Assembly (NCBI GenBank): GCA_900466945.1
Contig: UBNV01000006.1
Span: forward strand, 372,001-436,000
Reading direction: 5' to 3'
Length of the DNA stretch: 64,000 bases
Source: Hyphomicrobiales bacterium
Lineage (GTDB): Bacteria; Pseudomonadota; Alphaproteobacteria; Rhizobiales; Rhizobiaceae
The stretch's first letter is position 1; every line of letters begins with the position of its first letter. Positions 8,138 through 16,600 of the stretch are shown piece by piece. The notes under the pieces were generated by a model. It was not told the DNA's origin. It searched no databases and worked only from the letters and a program-made list of their open reading frames with translations. The position numbers were made by a program, and so were the translations under genes.

Positions 8138-8923
8138 TTAGATCGAACGGGCCGCCCCGCCATCGACACGCAACATGGTGCCGGTGATGTAGCTTGCCTG
8201 GGCGGAGCACAGGAAGGCGCCGGCGGCGGCGAACTCCTCGACACGGCCGAGCCGCTGGGCCGGGATCGACTTGACCGAGGCGGCGCGCACCTCGTCGACG
8301 CTTCGGCCCGTGCGTTTGGCATTGGCACCGTCGAGCTCGTCGATCCGGTCCGTATGAATGCGCCCCGGAAGCAGCATGTTGGCAGTCACGCCATAGGAGG
8401 CGAGTTCCGACGCGAGCGTCTTGTTCCAGCCGACGAGTGCGCCGCGTAGGGTGTTAGAGAGTGCCAGATTGCTTATCGGTTCGAAGACGCCGGACGAGGC
8501 GACGGTCAGGACCCGGCCAAACCCTTGCGTCTTCATCAACGGCACCAGCGCATTGGTGAGCGTGATGACGCGCACAACCATGGACTGGAAGAAGTTGTAG
8601 AGCTTTTCGGCATCCATCTCCTCGACCGTGCCGGGCGTCGGGCCACCGGTATTGTTGACGAGGATGTCGATGCCGCCGAGCTTATGATGGACCGCATGCA
8701 GCATCTGGTCGACGAAGTGGGCGTCGGCGAGGTCGGCCACGACATAGTCCGCCTTGCCGCCGTCAGCAATGATGGCCTCGACATTGGCCTTCAGCCTGTC
8801 TTCCGTGCGGCCACAGATCAGCACATGCACACCTTCGGCCGCGAGTGCCTTGGCGATGCCGAGGCCGAGGCCGCGCGAGGCGGCGAGAACGAGGGCGCGT
8901 TTGCCGGAAATTCCGAGATCCAT
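8138..8923 (-). CDS. SDR-family oxidoreductase with altered catalytic residues
   Basis: Rossmann-fold short-chain dehydrogenase, 261 residues. The nucleotide loop is AASRGLGLG (14-22) in place of TGxxxGIG, followed by NNTGG (90-94) and SS at 143-144. Where classical SDRs have YxxxK, this protein has Ser156 and Arg160. This matches the BKR-like SDR group (cd05344-type) described as lacking a perfect catalytic tetrad, so the reaction is uncertain. ATG 8923 has AAGGA upstream. It is the last of a likely leftward set (11419 to 8138) after a dehydrogenase and an FAD oxidase, with 90-bp gaps. Confidence 0.85.
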   Translation of the reverse strand: MDLGISGKRALVLAASRGLGLGIAKALAAEGVHVLICGRTEDRLKANVEAIIADGGKADYVVADLADAHFVDQMLHAVHHKLGGIDILVNNTGGPTPGTVEEMDAEKLYNFFQSMVVRVITLTNALVPLMKTQGFGRVLTVASSGVFEPISNLALSNTLRGALVGWNKTLASELASYGVTANMLLPGRIHTDRIDELDGANAKRTGRSVDEVRAASVKSIPAQRLGRVEEFAAAGAFLCSAQASYITGTMLRVDGGAARSI

Positions 8924-9014
8924 GGTTGGTCCTTGTCTGATGCAATGTGTTTGTGGGCAGTCTATCGGGCGCGCGACTGGATCGGAAGCCCGACCATCTG
9001 TGGATGAACGGTGA

Positions 9015-10418
9015 TCAGAACGGGACCTTGCCCGGGTTGAAGAGCATGTCCGGATCGAGCATCGCCTTGAACTGCCGGGAAAGCGACTGTTTGACCGGAT
9101 CGACATGGCTGAGATAGGCGGCGCGTTTGTCGAGGCCGACACCGTGTTCGGCGGAGAAGCTTCCGCCGGAGGCGTGAATACCGGCATAGACGGCGTCTTC
9201 CGCAAGCGCCTTCATGTCTGGGGGCAGGGGACCCGGCGCCGCGATGGCGATATGCAGATTGCCATCGGCGATATGGCCGTAGACATAGGCATCAAGGCCG
9301 TTGCCGATGGCTGCAAGGCCTGAGGTGAGGTCAGCCAGATAGGCATCGAGCGCCGACGGCGGCATCGAGACGTCGAAGGAGGGCGCATTGGGGAATTCCG
9401 CAAAATAGAAGCCCGAATCTTCGCGCAGGTTCCAGAAGCAACGCGCCTGATCGGAGGACTGGGCAACGATCCCGCCCTTGAGATCTGCTTCTTCCCAGAG
9501 TGCTGCAAGCTCTTCTTCCAGTAATGTCGTGGCCGCTTCCATCGTCTCACCGGAGACTTCGATCAGAAGCACGGCGGCATCGTCTTCAAGCCAGGAGAGA
9601 TCGAAGCTCTTCAGGGCCGCATGATCGCGCACGTAGCGCGACCACATCATCTCGGCGACTTCGAGCAGGAGTGCCGGATGCCGGCGCAGCCGTGCGGCGA
9701 CCTGCAGCGCACGGGCGGCATTCTCGACACCGAGAAGTGCCACGGCGCGATGCGGTCGGATCGGCTCGATCTTGATGACGACCCGGGTGACGAAGCCGAA
9801 GGCACCTTCTCCGCCGATGAAAAGCTGCTTGATGTCAGGGCCGGCGGAGACCTTTACCACGCGGGTCATATCCGAAAATACGTCGCCGGAAGGCAGCACG
9901 GCTTCCAGCCCGAGGATCTGGTGGCGCATTACTCCATTGCGGAAGGCGAGAATGCCGCCGGCATTGGTCGAGACCATGCCGCCGATGGTTGCCGACCCGC
10001 GCGAACCGAGATCGATGCCGGTGGTGAGGCCATGGGGTGCGAGCGCTGCCTGCAGGGCCTCCAGCGTAACGCCGGCTTCTACCTCGACGGTCTCTTCGTC
10101 GGCATGGATGGTAAGGATGCGATTGAGCCGGGTGCTGGACAGGAGAACTTCTCCGGCCCGACTTGCGCCGCCGCCGACGAGGCCGCTCAAGCCTCCCTGC
10201 GGGACGATGGCGACATGGTTCGCCCGGCACCAGGAAATCAGCGCGGCAGCCGCTTCTGTTGAAGCAGGCTGCGCCATCACGCCGGCGTTGAGGTTCGCCG
10301 GGTCTTCACCGGGATGCCGACCGGCGAGAGCGTCGGGGCCAAGGATCCGGAGGTCTCGATGCAGGCCGTCAAGCGCGCGGGCAAGGTCATGGGGCGAGAA
10401 GGTCGGGTGCGAAGACAT
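9015..10418 (-). CDS. FAD-linked oxidase, D-2-hydroxyacid dehydrogenase type
   Basis: Flavoenzyme of the GlcD / D-2-hydroxyglutarate dehydrogenase family, 467 residues. The N-terminal PCMH-type FAD domain shows VPQGGLSGLVGG and GSRGSATIGGMVSTNAGG; the C-terminal oxidase domain has YGHIADGNLHIAI and ends in SAEHGVGLDKR and FNPGKV, all family signatures. It oxidises a D-2-hydroxy acid, passing electrons to a quinone or flavoprotein acceptor. ATG 10418 is preferred over 10472 on family alignment. It lies between a 3-hydroxyacid dehydrogenase and an SDR, which fits a small hydroxyacid catabolic operon; the substrate is unknown. Confidence 0.88.
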   Translation of the reverse strand: MSSHPTFSPHDLARALDGLHRDLRILGPDALAGRHPGEDPANLNAGVMAQPASTEAAAALISWCRANHVAIVPQGGLSGLVGGGASRAGEVLLSSTRLNRILTIHADEETVEVEAGVTLEALQAALAPHGLTTGIDLGSRGSATIGGMVSTNAGGILAFRNGVMRHQILGLEAVLPSGDVFSDMTRVVKVSAGPDIKQLFIGGEGAFGFVTRVVIKIEPIRPHRAVALLGVENAARALQVAARLRRHPALLLEVAEMMWSRYVRDHAALKSFDLSWLEDDAAVLLIEVSGETMEAATTLLEEELAALWEEADLKGGIVAQSSDQARCFWNLREDSGFYFAEFPNAPSFDVSMPPSALDAYLADLTSGLAAIGNGLDAYVYGHIADGNLHIAIAAPGPLPPDMKALAEDAVYAGIHASGGSFSAEHGVGLDKRAAYLSHVDPVKQSLSRQFKAMLDPDMLFNPGKVPF

Positions 10419-10507
10419 GGGGCAAGCCTGATCTGTTTGCGCCTTCTTCGCCGTAAACCTTTGTCGCCGCAAGTCACCCCGCGGCCTTTCCTGATCTGTC
10501 GGTCCTC

Positions 10508-11419
10508 TCAGAGCTCCGCCGGAAAGCCGGGTGCCCGCAGGTCCGTACCGGTTGCGTCTTCCAGAAGTTTCACGACCTGCGACGACCAGGCATCACCGCC
10601 ATAGGCTGACCGGGCGCGGATGAAGGTCTGCAGGGCGTGGGAGGCGAGGTCGAGCGGCACGCCAAACTCGCGGCCGAAGCCGAGTGCGAAGCCGAGATCC
10701 TTCACCGCGAGATCCATGGTGAAATTGATGTTGTAGCTGCCGTTCAGGATCACCTGGCCCTCGGTCTCGTGCACGAAACTGTTGCCCGAGGAGGCCTTGA
10801 TAATGTTGAAGGCGTCGGTGAGGTCGATGCCGCCCTTCTTCGCCAGCATCAGCGCCTCGCCGGTCGCGATCAGGTGAATGAAGGCGAGCATGTTGGTGAT
10901 CACCTTGATCACCGCTGCCTTCCCGAGCGGCCCGGCGCGGAAGATCTGCTTGCCCATGGCCTGGAAGGCCGGGAGGTGCAGATCGTAGAGATCCTCGTCG
11001 CCGCCGATGATCACGGTAATTTCGCCGGAGGCGGCGAGGTGCACGCCGCCGGTGACAGGGGACTCCAGCATGCGCACGCCGGCCTCTGCGGCGACCTTGC
11101 CGAGACGCAGGACTTCCTGCTCGTCGAGCGTGCTCATCTCGATCCAGGTGGCGCCGGGCTTCAAGCCTTTGAGGATGCCACGCTCGCCGGTCAGCACGCG
11201 CTCGCTGACTTTGGGCGAGGGCAGACAGGTGATGACGGCGTCGACGGCTTCGGCCACGGCTTGCGGATCGGCGGCGAACCGGGCCCCGGCGGCGACGAGC
11301 TCCTTGGCATTGTCGGGATCGAGATCATTGACCACGACGGTGAAGCCGGCCCTGACCAGACTGCCGGCGAGATGGCGGCCGAGATGACCAAGCCCGATGA
11401 AACCATATGTGAGTGCCAT
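10508..11419 (-). CDS. NAD(P)-dependent 3-hydroxyisobutyrate-dehydrogenase-family enzyme
   Basis: Beta-hydroxyacid dehydrogenase family (3-hydroxyisobutyrate, tartronate semialdehyde or related), 303 residues. The Rossmann motif GFIGLGHLGRHLA starts at residue 6; the substrate motif SPVTGG and the catalytic-lysine segment GKAAVIKVITNML are both present. It reduces or oxidises a short 3-hydroxyacid in the cytosol. It is probably the first gene of the leftward set with the FAD oxidase and SDR downstream. Its start faces the ETF-QO gene across a 328-bp divergent region. The exact substrate cannot be told from sequence. Confidence 0.87.
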   Translation of the reverse strand: MALTYGFIGLGHLGRHLAGSLVRAGFTVVVNDLDPDNAKELVAAGARFAADPQAVAEAVDAVITCLPSPKVSERVLTGERGILKGLKPGATWIEMSTLDEQEVLRLGKVAAEAGVRMLESPVTGGVHLAASGEITVIIGGDEDLYDLHLPAFQAMGKQIFRAGPLGKAAVIKVITNMLAFIHLIATGEALMLAKKGGIDLTDAFNIIKASSGNSFVHETEGQVILNGSYNINFTMDLAVKDLGFALGFGREFGVPLDLASHALQTFIRARSAYGGDAWSSQVVKLLEDATGTDLRAPGFPAEL

Positions 11420-11747
11420 GTCGTCCTATCCCCTGATGGCGTTTTGGCAGAGACTGCGACAAAGCGGGACTTGCTTCAAAGGCAGATTTTGCCTTGCGAC
11501 AGGATTTGACGCAGGCGGAACAGGGCGCCGCACTTTTCGTTGGAAGGGCGAGGAGCGTGTGTCGGCGAGGGTCTTTAGCCAACGCTGCGAAATCGTCGCA
11601 TTGACCCTTACGTACACGTAAGATATTCTTCGCCTTCACACCGCCCTGCCGGAATTTGCGCCGTGGCGCGTCGCGCTTCGGCTCGACAATCCGGTTGGGT
11701 TTTGTCAAGGAGGAAGGCGGAACGCACCGCCTGGCGAGGAATGACGA
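11420..11747. other. divergent region between dehydrogenase and ETF-QO genes
   Basis: A 328-bp gap with no credible ORF. Its main feature is the MerR-style promoter at 11601-11629 directed at the ETF-QO gene. The leftward dehydrogenase promoter must also lie here, but I see no strong match. Confidence 0.5.
11601..11629 (+). promoter_or_regulatory. promoter whose spacer is a 16-bp dyad (MerR-style operator)
   Basis: TTGACC (11601-11606) and TATTCT (11624-11629) are separated by 17 bases, and almost the whole spacer is the dyad CTTACGTACACGTAAG (11607-11622). An operator filling the -35/-10 spacer is the hallmark of MerR-family activation. A near copy with the same geometry lies at 40847-40875. 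It is 118 bases before the ETF-QO start. MerR-type LiuR regulators of branched-chain and fatty acid catabolism use ACGT-armed sites, which would suit ETF-QO, but the identity of the regulator is inference. Confidence 0.6.
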
Positions 11748-13412
11748 ATGAGCACCGAGATGGAACTGCCTGAACGCGAAAGCATGGAATTCGACGTCGT
11801 GATCGTGGGCGCAGGCCCGGCTGGTCTGTCGGCGGCGATCCGGCTGAAGCAGGTCAATCCGGACCTGACCGTCGTGGTGCTCGAAAAGGGCGCGGAAGTC
11901 GGTGCGCATATCCTGTCCGGTGCCGTGGTTGATCCCATCGGCGTTGACAAGCTGATCCCCGGCTGGCGCGAAGAGGCCGATCACCCGTTCAAGACGGAGG
12001 TCACCGATGACCAGTTCCTCTTCCTCGGGCCTGCTGGCTCTGTTCGTTTGCCGAATTTTCTGATGCCGCCGCTGATGAACAATCACGGCAACTACATCGT
12101 CTCCCTCGGCAATGTCTGTCGTTGGCTGGGCGCCCATGCGGAAGCGCTCGGCGTCGAGATCTATCCGGGCTTTGCAGCCTCCGAAGTGCTCTACAATGAT
12201 CAGGGCGCGGTGATCGGCGTCGCGACCGGCGACATGGGCATCGAGAAGAACGGCGAGCCGGGTCCTGCCTACACCCGCGGCATGGAACTGCTCGGGAAAT
12301 ATGTGCTGATCGGCGAAGGCGTGCGCGGTTCGCTCGCCAAGCAACTGATCGCCAAGTTCGATCTCTCCCGTGAAAGCGATGTGCAGAAGTACGGCATCGG
12401 CCTCAAGGAGCTTTGGCAGGTCAAGCCCGAACACCACAAGCCGGGCCTCGTGCAGCACTCCTTCGGTTGGCCGCTCGGCATGAAGACGGGTGGCGGCTCC
12501 TTCCTCTACCATCTCGAAGACAACATGGTCGCCGTCGGCTTCGTCGTGCACCTGAACTACAAGAATCCCTATCTCTACCCCTTCGAGGAATTCCAGCGTT
12601 TCAAGACGCATCCGGCGATCGCCAAGACCTTCGAGGGCGGCAAGCGACTGTCCTATGGTGCCCGCGCCATTACTGAAGGCGGCTACCAGTCCGTGCCGAA
12701 GCTCTCCTTCCCGGGCGGCGCGCTCATCGGCTGTTCCGCCGGTCTCGTCAACGTGCCCCGCATCAAGGGCAGCCACAACGCTGTGCTCTCCGGCATGCTG
12801 GCGGCCGAAAAGATCGCCGCGGCCATCGCGGCCGGCCGCGCCAATGACGAGCCGATCGAGATCGAGAACGAATGGCGCTCGACCGATATCGGCAAGGATC
12901 TGAAGCGCGTGCGTAACGTCAAGCCGCTCTGGTCGAAGCTCGGCACGGCGCTCGGCGTCGGCCTCGGCGGCATCGACATGTGGATGAACCAGCTCCTCGG
13001 CTTCTCCTTCTTCGGCACATTGAAGCACGGCAAGACGGATGCCCAGTCGCTTGAGCCGGCAGCGCAGCACAAGCCGATCGCCTATCCGAAGCCGGACGGC
13101 GTGCTGACCTTCGATCGTCTGTCCTCAGTTTTCCTGTCAAACACTAACCACGAGGAAGACCAGCCGGTTCACCTCAAGGTGAAGGACATGGACCTGCAGA
13201 AGCGTTCCGAGCTCGGCATCTATGCCGGCCCGTCCACGCGTTACTGTCCGGCGGGCGTCTACGAATGGGTGGAGAAGGATGGCGAGGAAACCTTCGTCAT
13301 CAACGCGCAGAACTGCGTCCACTGCAAGACCTGTGACATCAAGGACCCGAACCAGAACATCACCTGGGTGCCGCCACAAGGCGGCGAAGGACCGGTCTAT
13401 CCGAACATGTAA
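11748..13412 (+). CDS. electron transfer flavoprotein-ubiquinone oxidoreductase
   Basis: ETF-QO passes electrons from ETF (fed by acyl-CoA and amino-acid dehydrogenases) to ubiquinone at the inner membrane. The 554 residues show the N-terminal FAD motif VIVGAGPAGLSAAIRL (18-33) and the C-terminal 4Fe-4S ferredoxin module with CPAGVYEW, then INAQNCVHCKTCDIKDP, ending VYPNM; the length is as expected. ATG 11748 fits the family start. The dyad promoter at 11601-11629 suggests regulation with fatty-acid or branched-chain amino-acid catabolism. A degenerate second copy of the last nine codons lies downstream. Confidence 0.95.
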   Translation: MSTEMELPERESMEFDVVIVGAGPAGLSAAIRLKQVNPDLTVVVLEKGAEVGAHILSGAVVDPIGVDKLIPGWREEADHPFKTEVTDDQFLFLGPAGSVRLPNFLMPPLMNNHGNYIVSLGNVCRWLGAHAEALGVEIYPGFAASEVLYNDQGAVIGVATGDMGIEKNGEPGPAYTRGMELLGKYVLIGEGVRGSLAKQLIAKFDLSRESDVQKYGIGLKELWQVKPEHHKPGLVQHSFGWPLGMKTGGGSFLYHLEDNMVAVGFVVHLNYKNPYLYPFEEFQRFKTHPAIAKTFEGGKRLSYGARAITEGGYQSVPKLSFPGGALIGCSAGLVNVPRIKGSHNAVLSGMLAAEKIAAAIAAGRANDEPIEIENEWRSTDIGKDLKRVRNVKPLWSKLGTALGVGLGGIDMWMNQLLGFSFFGTLKHGKTDAQSLEPAAQHKPIAYPKPDGVLTFDRLSSVFLSNTNHEEDQPVHLKVKDMDLQKRSELGIYAGPSTRYCPAGVYEWVEKDGEETFVINAQNCVHCKTCDIKDPNQNITWVPPQGGEGPVYPNM

Positions 13413-13455
13413 TGCTCGGGAGGCCGGGCCGCACGGGCCGCCGCGCAAAGTGGCC

Positions 13456-13485
13456 GGCGAGGGGCCGGTCCACCCGAACATGTGA
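13456..13485 (+). repeat. duplicated copy of the ETF-QO gene tail
   Basis: Thirty bases that match the last 30 of the ETF-QO gene (13383-13412) at 25 positions; all five differences are transitions. Both copies encode GEGPV(Y/H)PNM and a stop, but this copy is 73 bases downstream and in another frame, so it is not translated with the gene. It looks like the remnant of a tail duplication. Confidence 0.6.
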
Positions 13486-13494
13486 TCTTCATGG

Positions 13495-13520
13495 AAGGGC
13501 GGCCGATAGGCCGCCCTTTT
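13495..13520 (+). terminator. intrinsic terminator after ETF-QO
   Basis: Perfect 10-bp stem AAGGGCGGCC / GGCCGCCCTT, loop GATA, followed by TTCTC. It ends the ETF-QO transcript. Confidence 0.88.
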
Positions 13521-13663
13521 CTCATTTGACGGCGGGTCAACTGAGCCTGGGTCTGCCCCATCTTCGCCATCTACCTTAACGACGACCCCAAGATTTAACC
13601 CGGCATTAACCATAAATTCCTAGGCTCCTTGGCAACGAATCGTATCCCGAGGACGCCTGAATC

Positions 13664-14278
13664 ATGACCATTTCCCGCCGCGGTCTCCTGTTCGGCCTGC
13701 CGCTCTTCATCGCCGGCTGCCAGTCCGTTCCCAACCAGCAGGCCATGTATGGCGACGTGCCGGACGAGCCGCATCCGCTGAAGAAGGTGCCGATCGAGAA
13801 GATCAAGCCGGAGCTGCGCCGTCAGGAAGTGGCCTATGAAACGTCGCATCCGGCCGGAACCGTCGTCGTCGATACCCCGGCCCGGCGTCTCTACTACGTG
13901 CTCGGCAATGGTCGCGCCATGCGCTATGGCATCGGTGTCGGCCGCAACGGTTATGCGCTCGCCGGCAACGCCTATGTCGGCCGCAAGGCCGAATGGCCGA
14001 CCTGGACGCCGACGCCCAACATGATCCGGCGCGATCCGGAAAAGAACCTGAAATATGCCGGCGGTCTGCCAGGTGGCCCAAACAATCCGCTCGGCGCCCG
14101 CGCCATGTATCTCTATCGCGGTGGCAACGACACGCTGTTCCGCCTGCACGGCACCAACCAGCCCTGGTCGATCGGCCAGGCCATGTCCTCCGGCTGCGTG
14201 CGCATGATGAACCATGACGTGATCGATCTTTACGAACGCGTGAAGGTCGGCTCCAAGGTCGTCGTCATGCAGGCCTGA
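13664..14278 (+). CDS. L,D-transpeptidase (YkuD) lipoprotein
   Basis: Cell-envelope enzyme of 204 residues. It has an RR-containing signal peptide with a lipobox FIAGC (lipidated Cys19), so it is likely anchored in the periplasm. The YkuD catalytic signature is present: His162 in RLHGT and Cys178 in SSGCVRM. Such enzymes make 3-3 peptidoglycan crosslinks or attach outer-membrane proteins to peptidoglycan, which is prominent in rhizobia. ATG 13664 is the start. It is flanked by terminators on both sides, so it is transcribed alone. Confidence 0.9.
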   Translation: MTISRRGLLFGLPLFIAGCQSVPNQQAMYGDVPDEPHPLKKVPIEKIKPELRRQEVAYETSHPAGTVVVDTPARRLYYVLGNGRAMRYGIGVGRNGYALAGNAYVGRKAEWPTWTPTPNMIRRDPEKNLKYAGGLPGGPNNPLGARAMYLYRGGNDTLFRLHGTNQPWSIGQAMSSGCVRMMNHDVIDLYERVKVGSKVVVMQA

Positions 14279-14305
14279 TCGGCCTGTCAATCGGATCTGT
14301 TTCGA

Positions 14306-14341
14306 GTGGCGTCGGTCCCGCGACCGGCGCCACGTCTTTTT
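14306..14341 (+). terminator. intrinsic terminator after L,D-transpeptidase
   Basis: Twelve-bp stem GTGGCGTCGGTC / GACCGGCGCCAC with one mismatch, loop CCGC, then GTCTTTTT. Confidence 0.85.
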
Positions 14342-14587
14342 GATCGGCCCGTGAAGATCTCTTCTCACGTCAACTCACGAGTGTGAAATCGGTCTTGTCG
14401 CCTCGCGACTTCGCCCCAATCTCCCCGCAATGAAACTTTCCGGCGCGTCTTTGCGTCGAAACTCTTGTTGACGCTGTGTCGACCAATACCGACCGCCTCG
14501 AGCCTTTTCGCTCGCACCGGCCAGGTTTAAGTGGGAACAGACGCGCCGGTCACGGTTGCGTCGAAGGTTTGAGAAGGGATTTTTTGC

Positions 14588-14995
14588 ATGGCTCGCGATA
14601 CGAATGCCGGAATGTCGGACCTCGGCGGTTGCCAGATCGAGGCAACCCTTCAGCTTCTCGATGGCAAGTGGAAGGGCGTCATCCTTCACCATCTCCTGCG
14701 CGACGAGGTTCTCCGCTTCAACGAAATCTGCAAGCGCCTGCCGACGATCACCCACCGCATGCTGTCGAAGCAGCTGAGGGACATGGAGCTGGCCGGGCTC
14801 GTCGCTCGCACTGTCTATCCGGTCGTGCCGCCGAGGGTCGATTATTCCCTGACCCCGCTCGGCCGAAGCCTCGAGCCGGTGCTCCAGGCCATCGGCCGCT
14901 GGGGCCAGGAAAACCTCGTCTCCGTCGAAGGCATGACCCTGAAGCCGAGCCGTCACCCGGTCGGCAGTGCCGCGATCATGCGCTCCGCCGCCTGA
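14588..14995 (+). CDS. HxlR-family transcriptional regulator (paralogue A)
   Basis: Winged-helix regulator of 135 residues. The family signature DGKWKGVILHHLL is followed by the recognition helix region (LPTITHRMLSKQLRDME) and the wing VYPVVPPRVDYSLT. Cys15 sits just before the helix, where YodB- and QorR-type members carry a redox- or quinone-sensing thiol. About 60 percent of the core matches the paralogue at 16202. The two flank, on opposite sides, a quinone oxidoreductase gene. It likely represses a neighbouring gene in response to electrophiles, but the target is inference. Confidence 0.9.
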   Translation: MARDTNAGMSDLGGCQIEATLQLLDGKWKGVILHHLLRDEVLRFNEICKRLPTITHRMLSKQLRDMELAGLVARTVYPVVPPRVDYSLTPLGRSLEPVLQAIGRWGQENLVSVEGMTLKPSRHPVGSAAIMRSAA

Positions 14996-15054
14996 AGATC
15001 CCTGAAGATCGGTGTCGCAGGGCCGCCGCAGGCGCGACGGCCTCGCCGGTGTGC

Positions 15055-16077
15055 TCAGGCCGGAAAACCTTCGAGCACGATCTTGCCGCGTGCCCGGTTG
15101 CTCTCGATGATCTCATGCGCCTTGCGCAGGTTCTCGGAGGTGATCGGACCCAGCACCGTATCGAGTGTGGTGCGGATCTTACCCCCATCGATCATCTCAG
15201 CGACATGGGTCAGCAGCTTGTGCTGCTCGATCATGTCAGGCGTCTGGAACATCGGGCGCGAGAACATGAACTCCCAGTGCAGCGACACGACCTTCATCTT
15301 GAAGGCGAGAATGTCGAACCCTTCCGGAAAGTCGTCGATCAGGCAGATGCGACCCATCGGCGCGATGATCTCCGCCATGGCAAGCCGGTGCTGGCTGGAA
15401 TGCGTGACCGAGAAGATGAAGGCGGGGGCGCCGATACCGAGCTTTGCATATTCCTGATCGAGCGGCTTGCTGTGGTCGATCACGTGATCGGCACCGAGTG
15501 ATTTTGCCCACTCCGCGGTCTCGGGTCGCGAGGCGGTCGCGATGACCTTGAGGTCGGTCAGCGTCTTGGCGAGCTGGATGGCGATCGAGCCCACACCGCC
15601 CGCACCCCCGGTGATCAGGATCGCCCGTTCGGCACCCAGCACGGGATCGCTCACCTTCAGCCGGTCGAACAGCGCCTCATAGGCGGTGATGGCGGTCAGA
15701 GGCAGGGCGGCTGCCTCCGCAAAGCTGAGCGACTTCGGCTTGATGCCGACGATCCGTTCGTCGACAAGGTGGTATTCGGCATTGGTGCCGGGGCGGCCGA
15801 TCGCGCCGGCATAGTAGACCTCGTCACCCGGCTTGAAGAGCGTCACGTCCGCCCCGACCGCCTTGACCACGCCAGCCGCGTCATAGCCGAGAATGCGGGC
15901 CTCGCCGGCTGCCGGCGTATGGTTGCGGCGAACCTTGGTGTCGACGGGATTGACCGAGACAGCCTTGATTTCGACCAGGAGGTCGTGCCCGGACGCCTCG
16001 GGCATCGGCAGGTCGAGATCAACCAGGGCGTCCTTTGAGGTGATGGGCTGGGGTGTGTAGAATCCAATGGCTCGCAT
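15055..16077 (-). CDS. zinc-type MDR-superfamily quinone oxidoreductase
   Basis: NADPH-dependent enone or quinone reductase of the medium-chain dehydrogenase superfamily, 340 residues. The N-terminal GroES-like part is followed by LPLTAITAYEALFDRL and the cofactor loop ITGGAGGVGSIAIQLAK. No structural-zinc Cys cluster is seen, as in QOR types. ATG 16077 has AGGAG upstream; a longer frame to 16281 runs through the divergent promoter and is rejected. It is divergent from the HxlR regulator at 16202, the classic arrangement of a QorR-like repressor and its qor target. Confidence 0.9.
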   Translation of the reverse strand: MRAIGFYTPQPITSKDALVDLDLPMPEASGHDLLVEIKAVSVNPVDTKVRRNHTPAAGEARILGYDAAGVVKAVGADVTLFKPGDEVYYAGAIGRPGTNAEYHLVDERIVGIKPKSLSFAEAAALPLTAITAYEALFDRLKVSDPVLGAERAILITGGAGGVGSIAIQLAKTLTDLKVIATASRPETAEWAKSLGADHVIDHSKPLDQEYAKLGIGAPAFIFSVTHSSQHRLAMAEIIAPMGRICLIDDFPEGFDILAFKMKVVSLHWEFMFSRPMFQTPDMIEQHKLLTHVAEMIDGGKIRTTLDTVLGPITSENLRKAHEIIESNRARGKIVLEGFPA

Positions 16078-16180
16078 GGGGAAACTCCTGTCTTGCGTTT
16101 GCACGCTGCCCATTAAGGACATAGATTGGCTTCGCGCAAGAATGCACATTTTGTGTTCGTAGGCACAGAAATGAACCTCG

Positions 16181-16196
16181 GTATCAGAAAGGATAC
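16181..16196. promoter_or_regulatory. candidate HxlR operator, GTATC-N6-GATAC
   Basis: A perfect 5-bp inverted repeat with a 6-base spacer just before the HxlR start codon (16202), overlapping its ribosome site AAGGA. A second short dyad CACA-TTT-TGTG lies at 16145-16155 in the same divergent gap. Autorepression and control of the divergent oxidoreductase would fit, but this is inferred from position only. Confidence 0.4.
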
Positions 16197-16201
16197 TGTC
16201 A

Positions 16202-16600
16202 ATGTCGCGACCACGCGCCAAGATGACCAACACGTTTCCAGGCTGCCCGGTCGAGACGACACTGAGCTTTCTCGACGGCAAATGGAAGGGCGTGATTCTC
16301 TATCATCTCCTGACCGGTGGCACGCTGCGCTTCAGCGAATTGCGCCGGAGGCTCCAGGCCGTGACCCAACGCATGCTGACCAAGCAGTTGCGCGAGCTGG
16401 AAGAGCAGGGACTTGTGATGCGCACCGTCTATCCGGTCGTGCCACCGCGCGTCGACTATGCGCTGACACCGCTCGGACAGAGCCTGCGCCCGGTCATCAT
16501 GGTGCTGGAGCAGTGGGGCACCCGCCATGTCGAATGCCTGGATGGCGAGCGCCGCATGATCGAGCCCGATGCGGTCGCGGAGACGGCCTCAGCCGCGTGA
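16202..16600 (+). CDS. HxlR-family transcriptional regulator (paralogue B, QorR-like)
   Basis: Winged-helix regulator of 132 residues with DGKWKGVILYHLL, RMLTKQLRELEEQGLV and the wing VYPVVPPRVDYALT. Cys15 in FPGCPVE is at the same place as in paralogue A and in thiol-sensing QorR and YodB. It is divergent from the quinone oxidoreductase across 124 bases that hold inverted repeats. ATG 16202 has AAGGA upstream; ATG 16223 is an alternative. Its 3' end overlaps the convergent MFS gene by 12 bases. Role inferred: electrophile-responsive repressor of the neighbouring reductase and itself. Confidence 0.92.
   Translation: MSRPRAKMTNTFPGCPVETTLSFLDGKWKGVILYHLLTGGTLRFSELRRRLQAVTQRMLTKQLRELEEQGLVMRTVYPVVPPRVDYALTPLGQSLRPVIMVLEQWGTRHVECLDGERRMIEPDAVAETASAA

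Noticed and set aside
11325..13070. 581-residue open frame antisense to ETF-QO
   Set aside because: Same reason: a shadow of a real gene with diagnostic motifs on the other strand.
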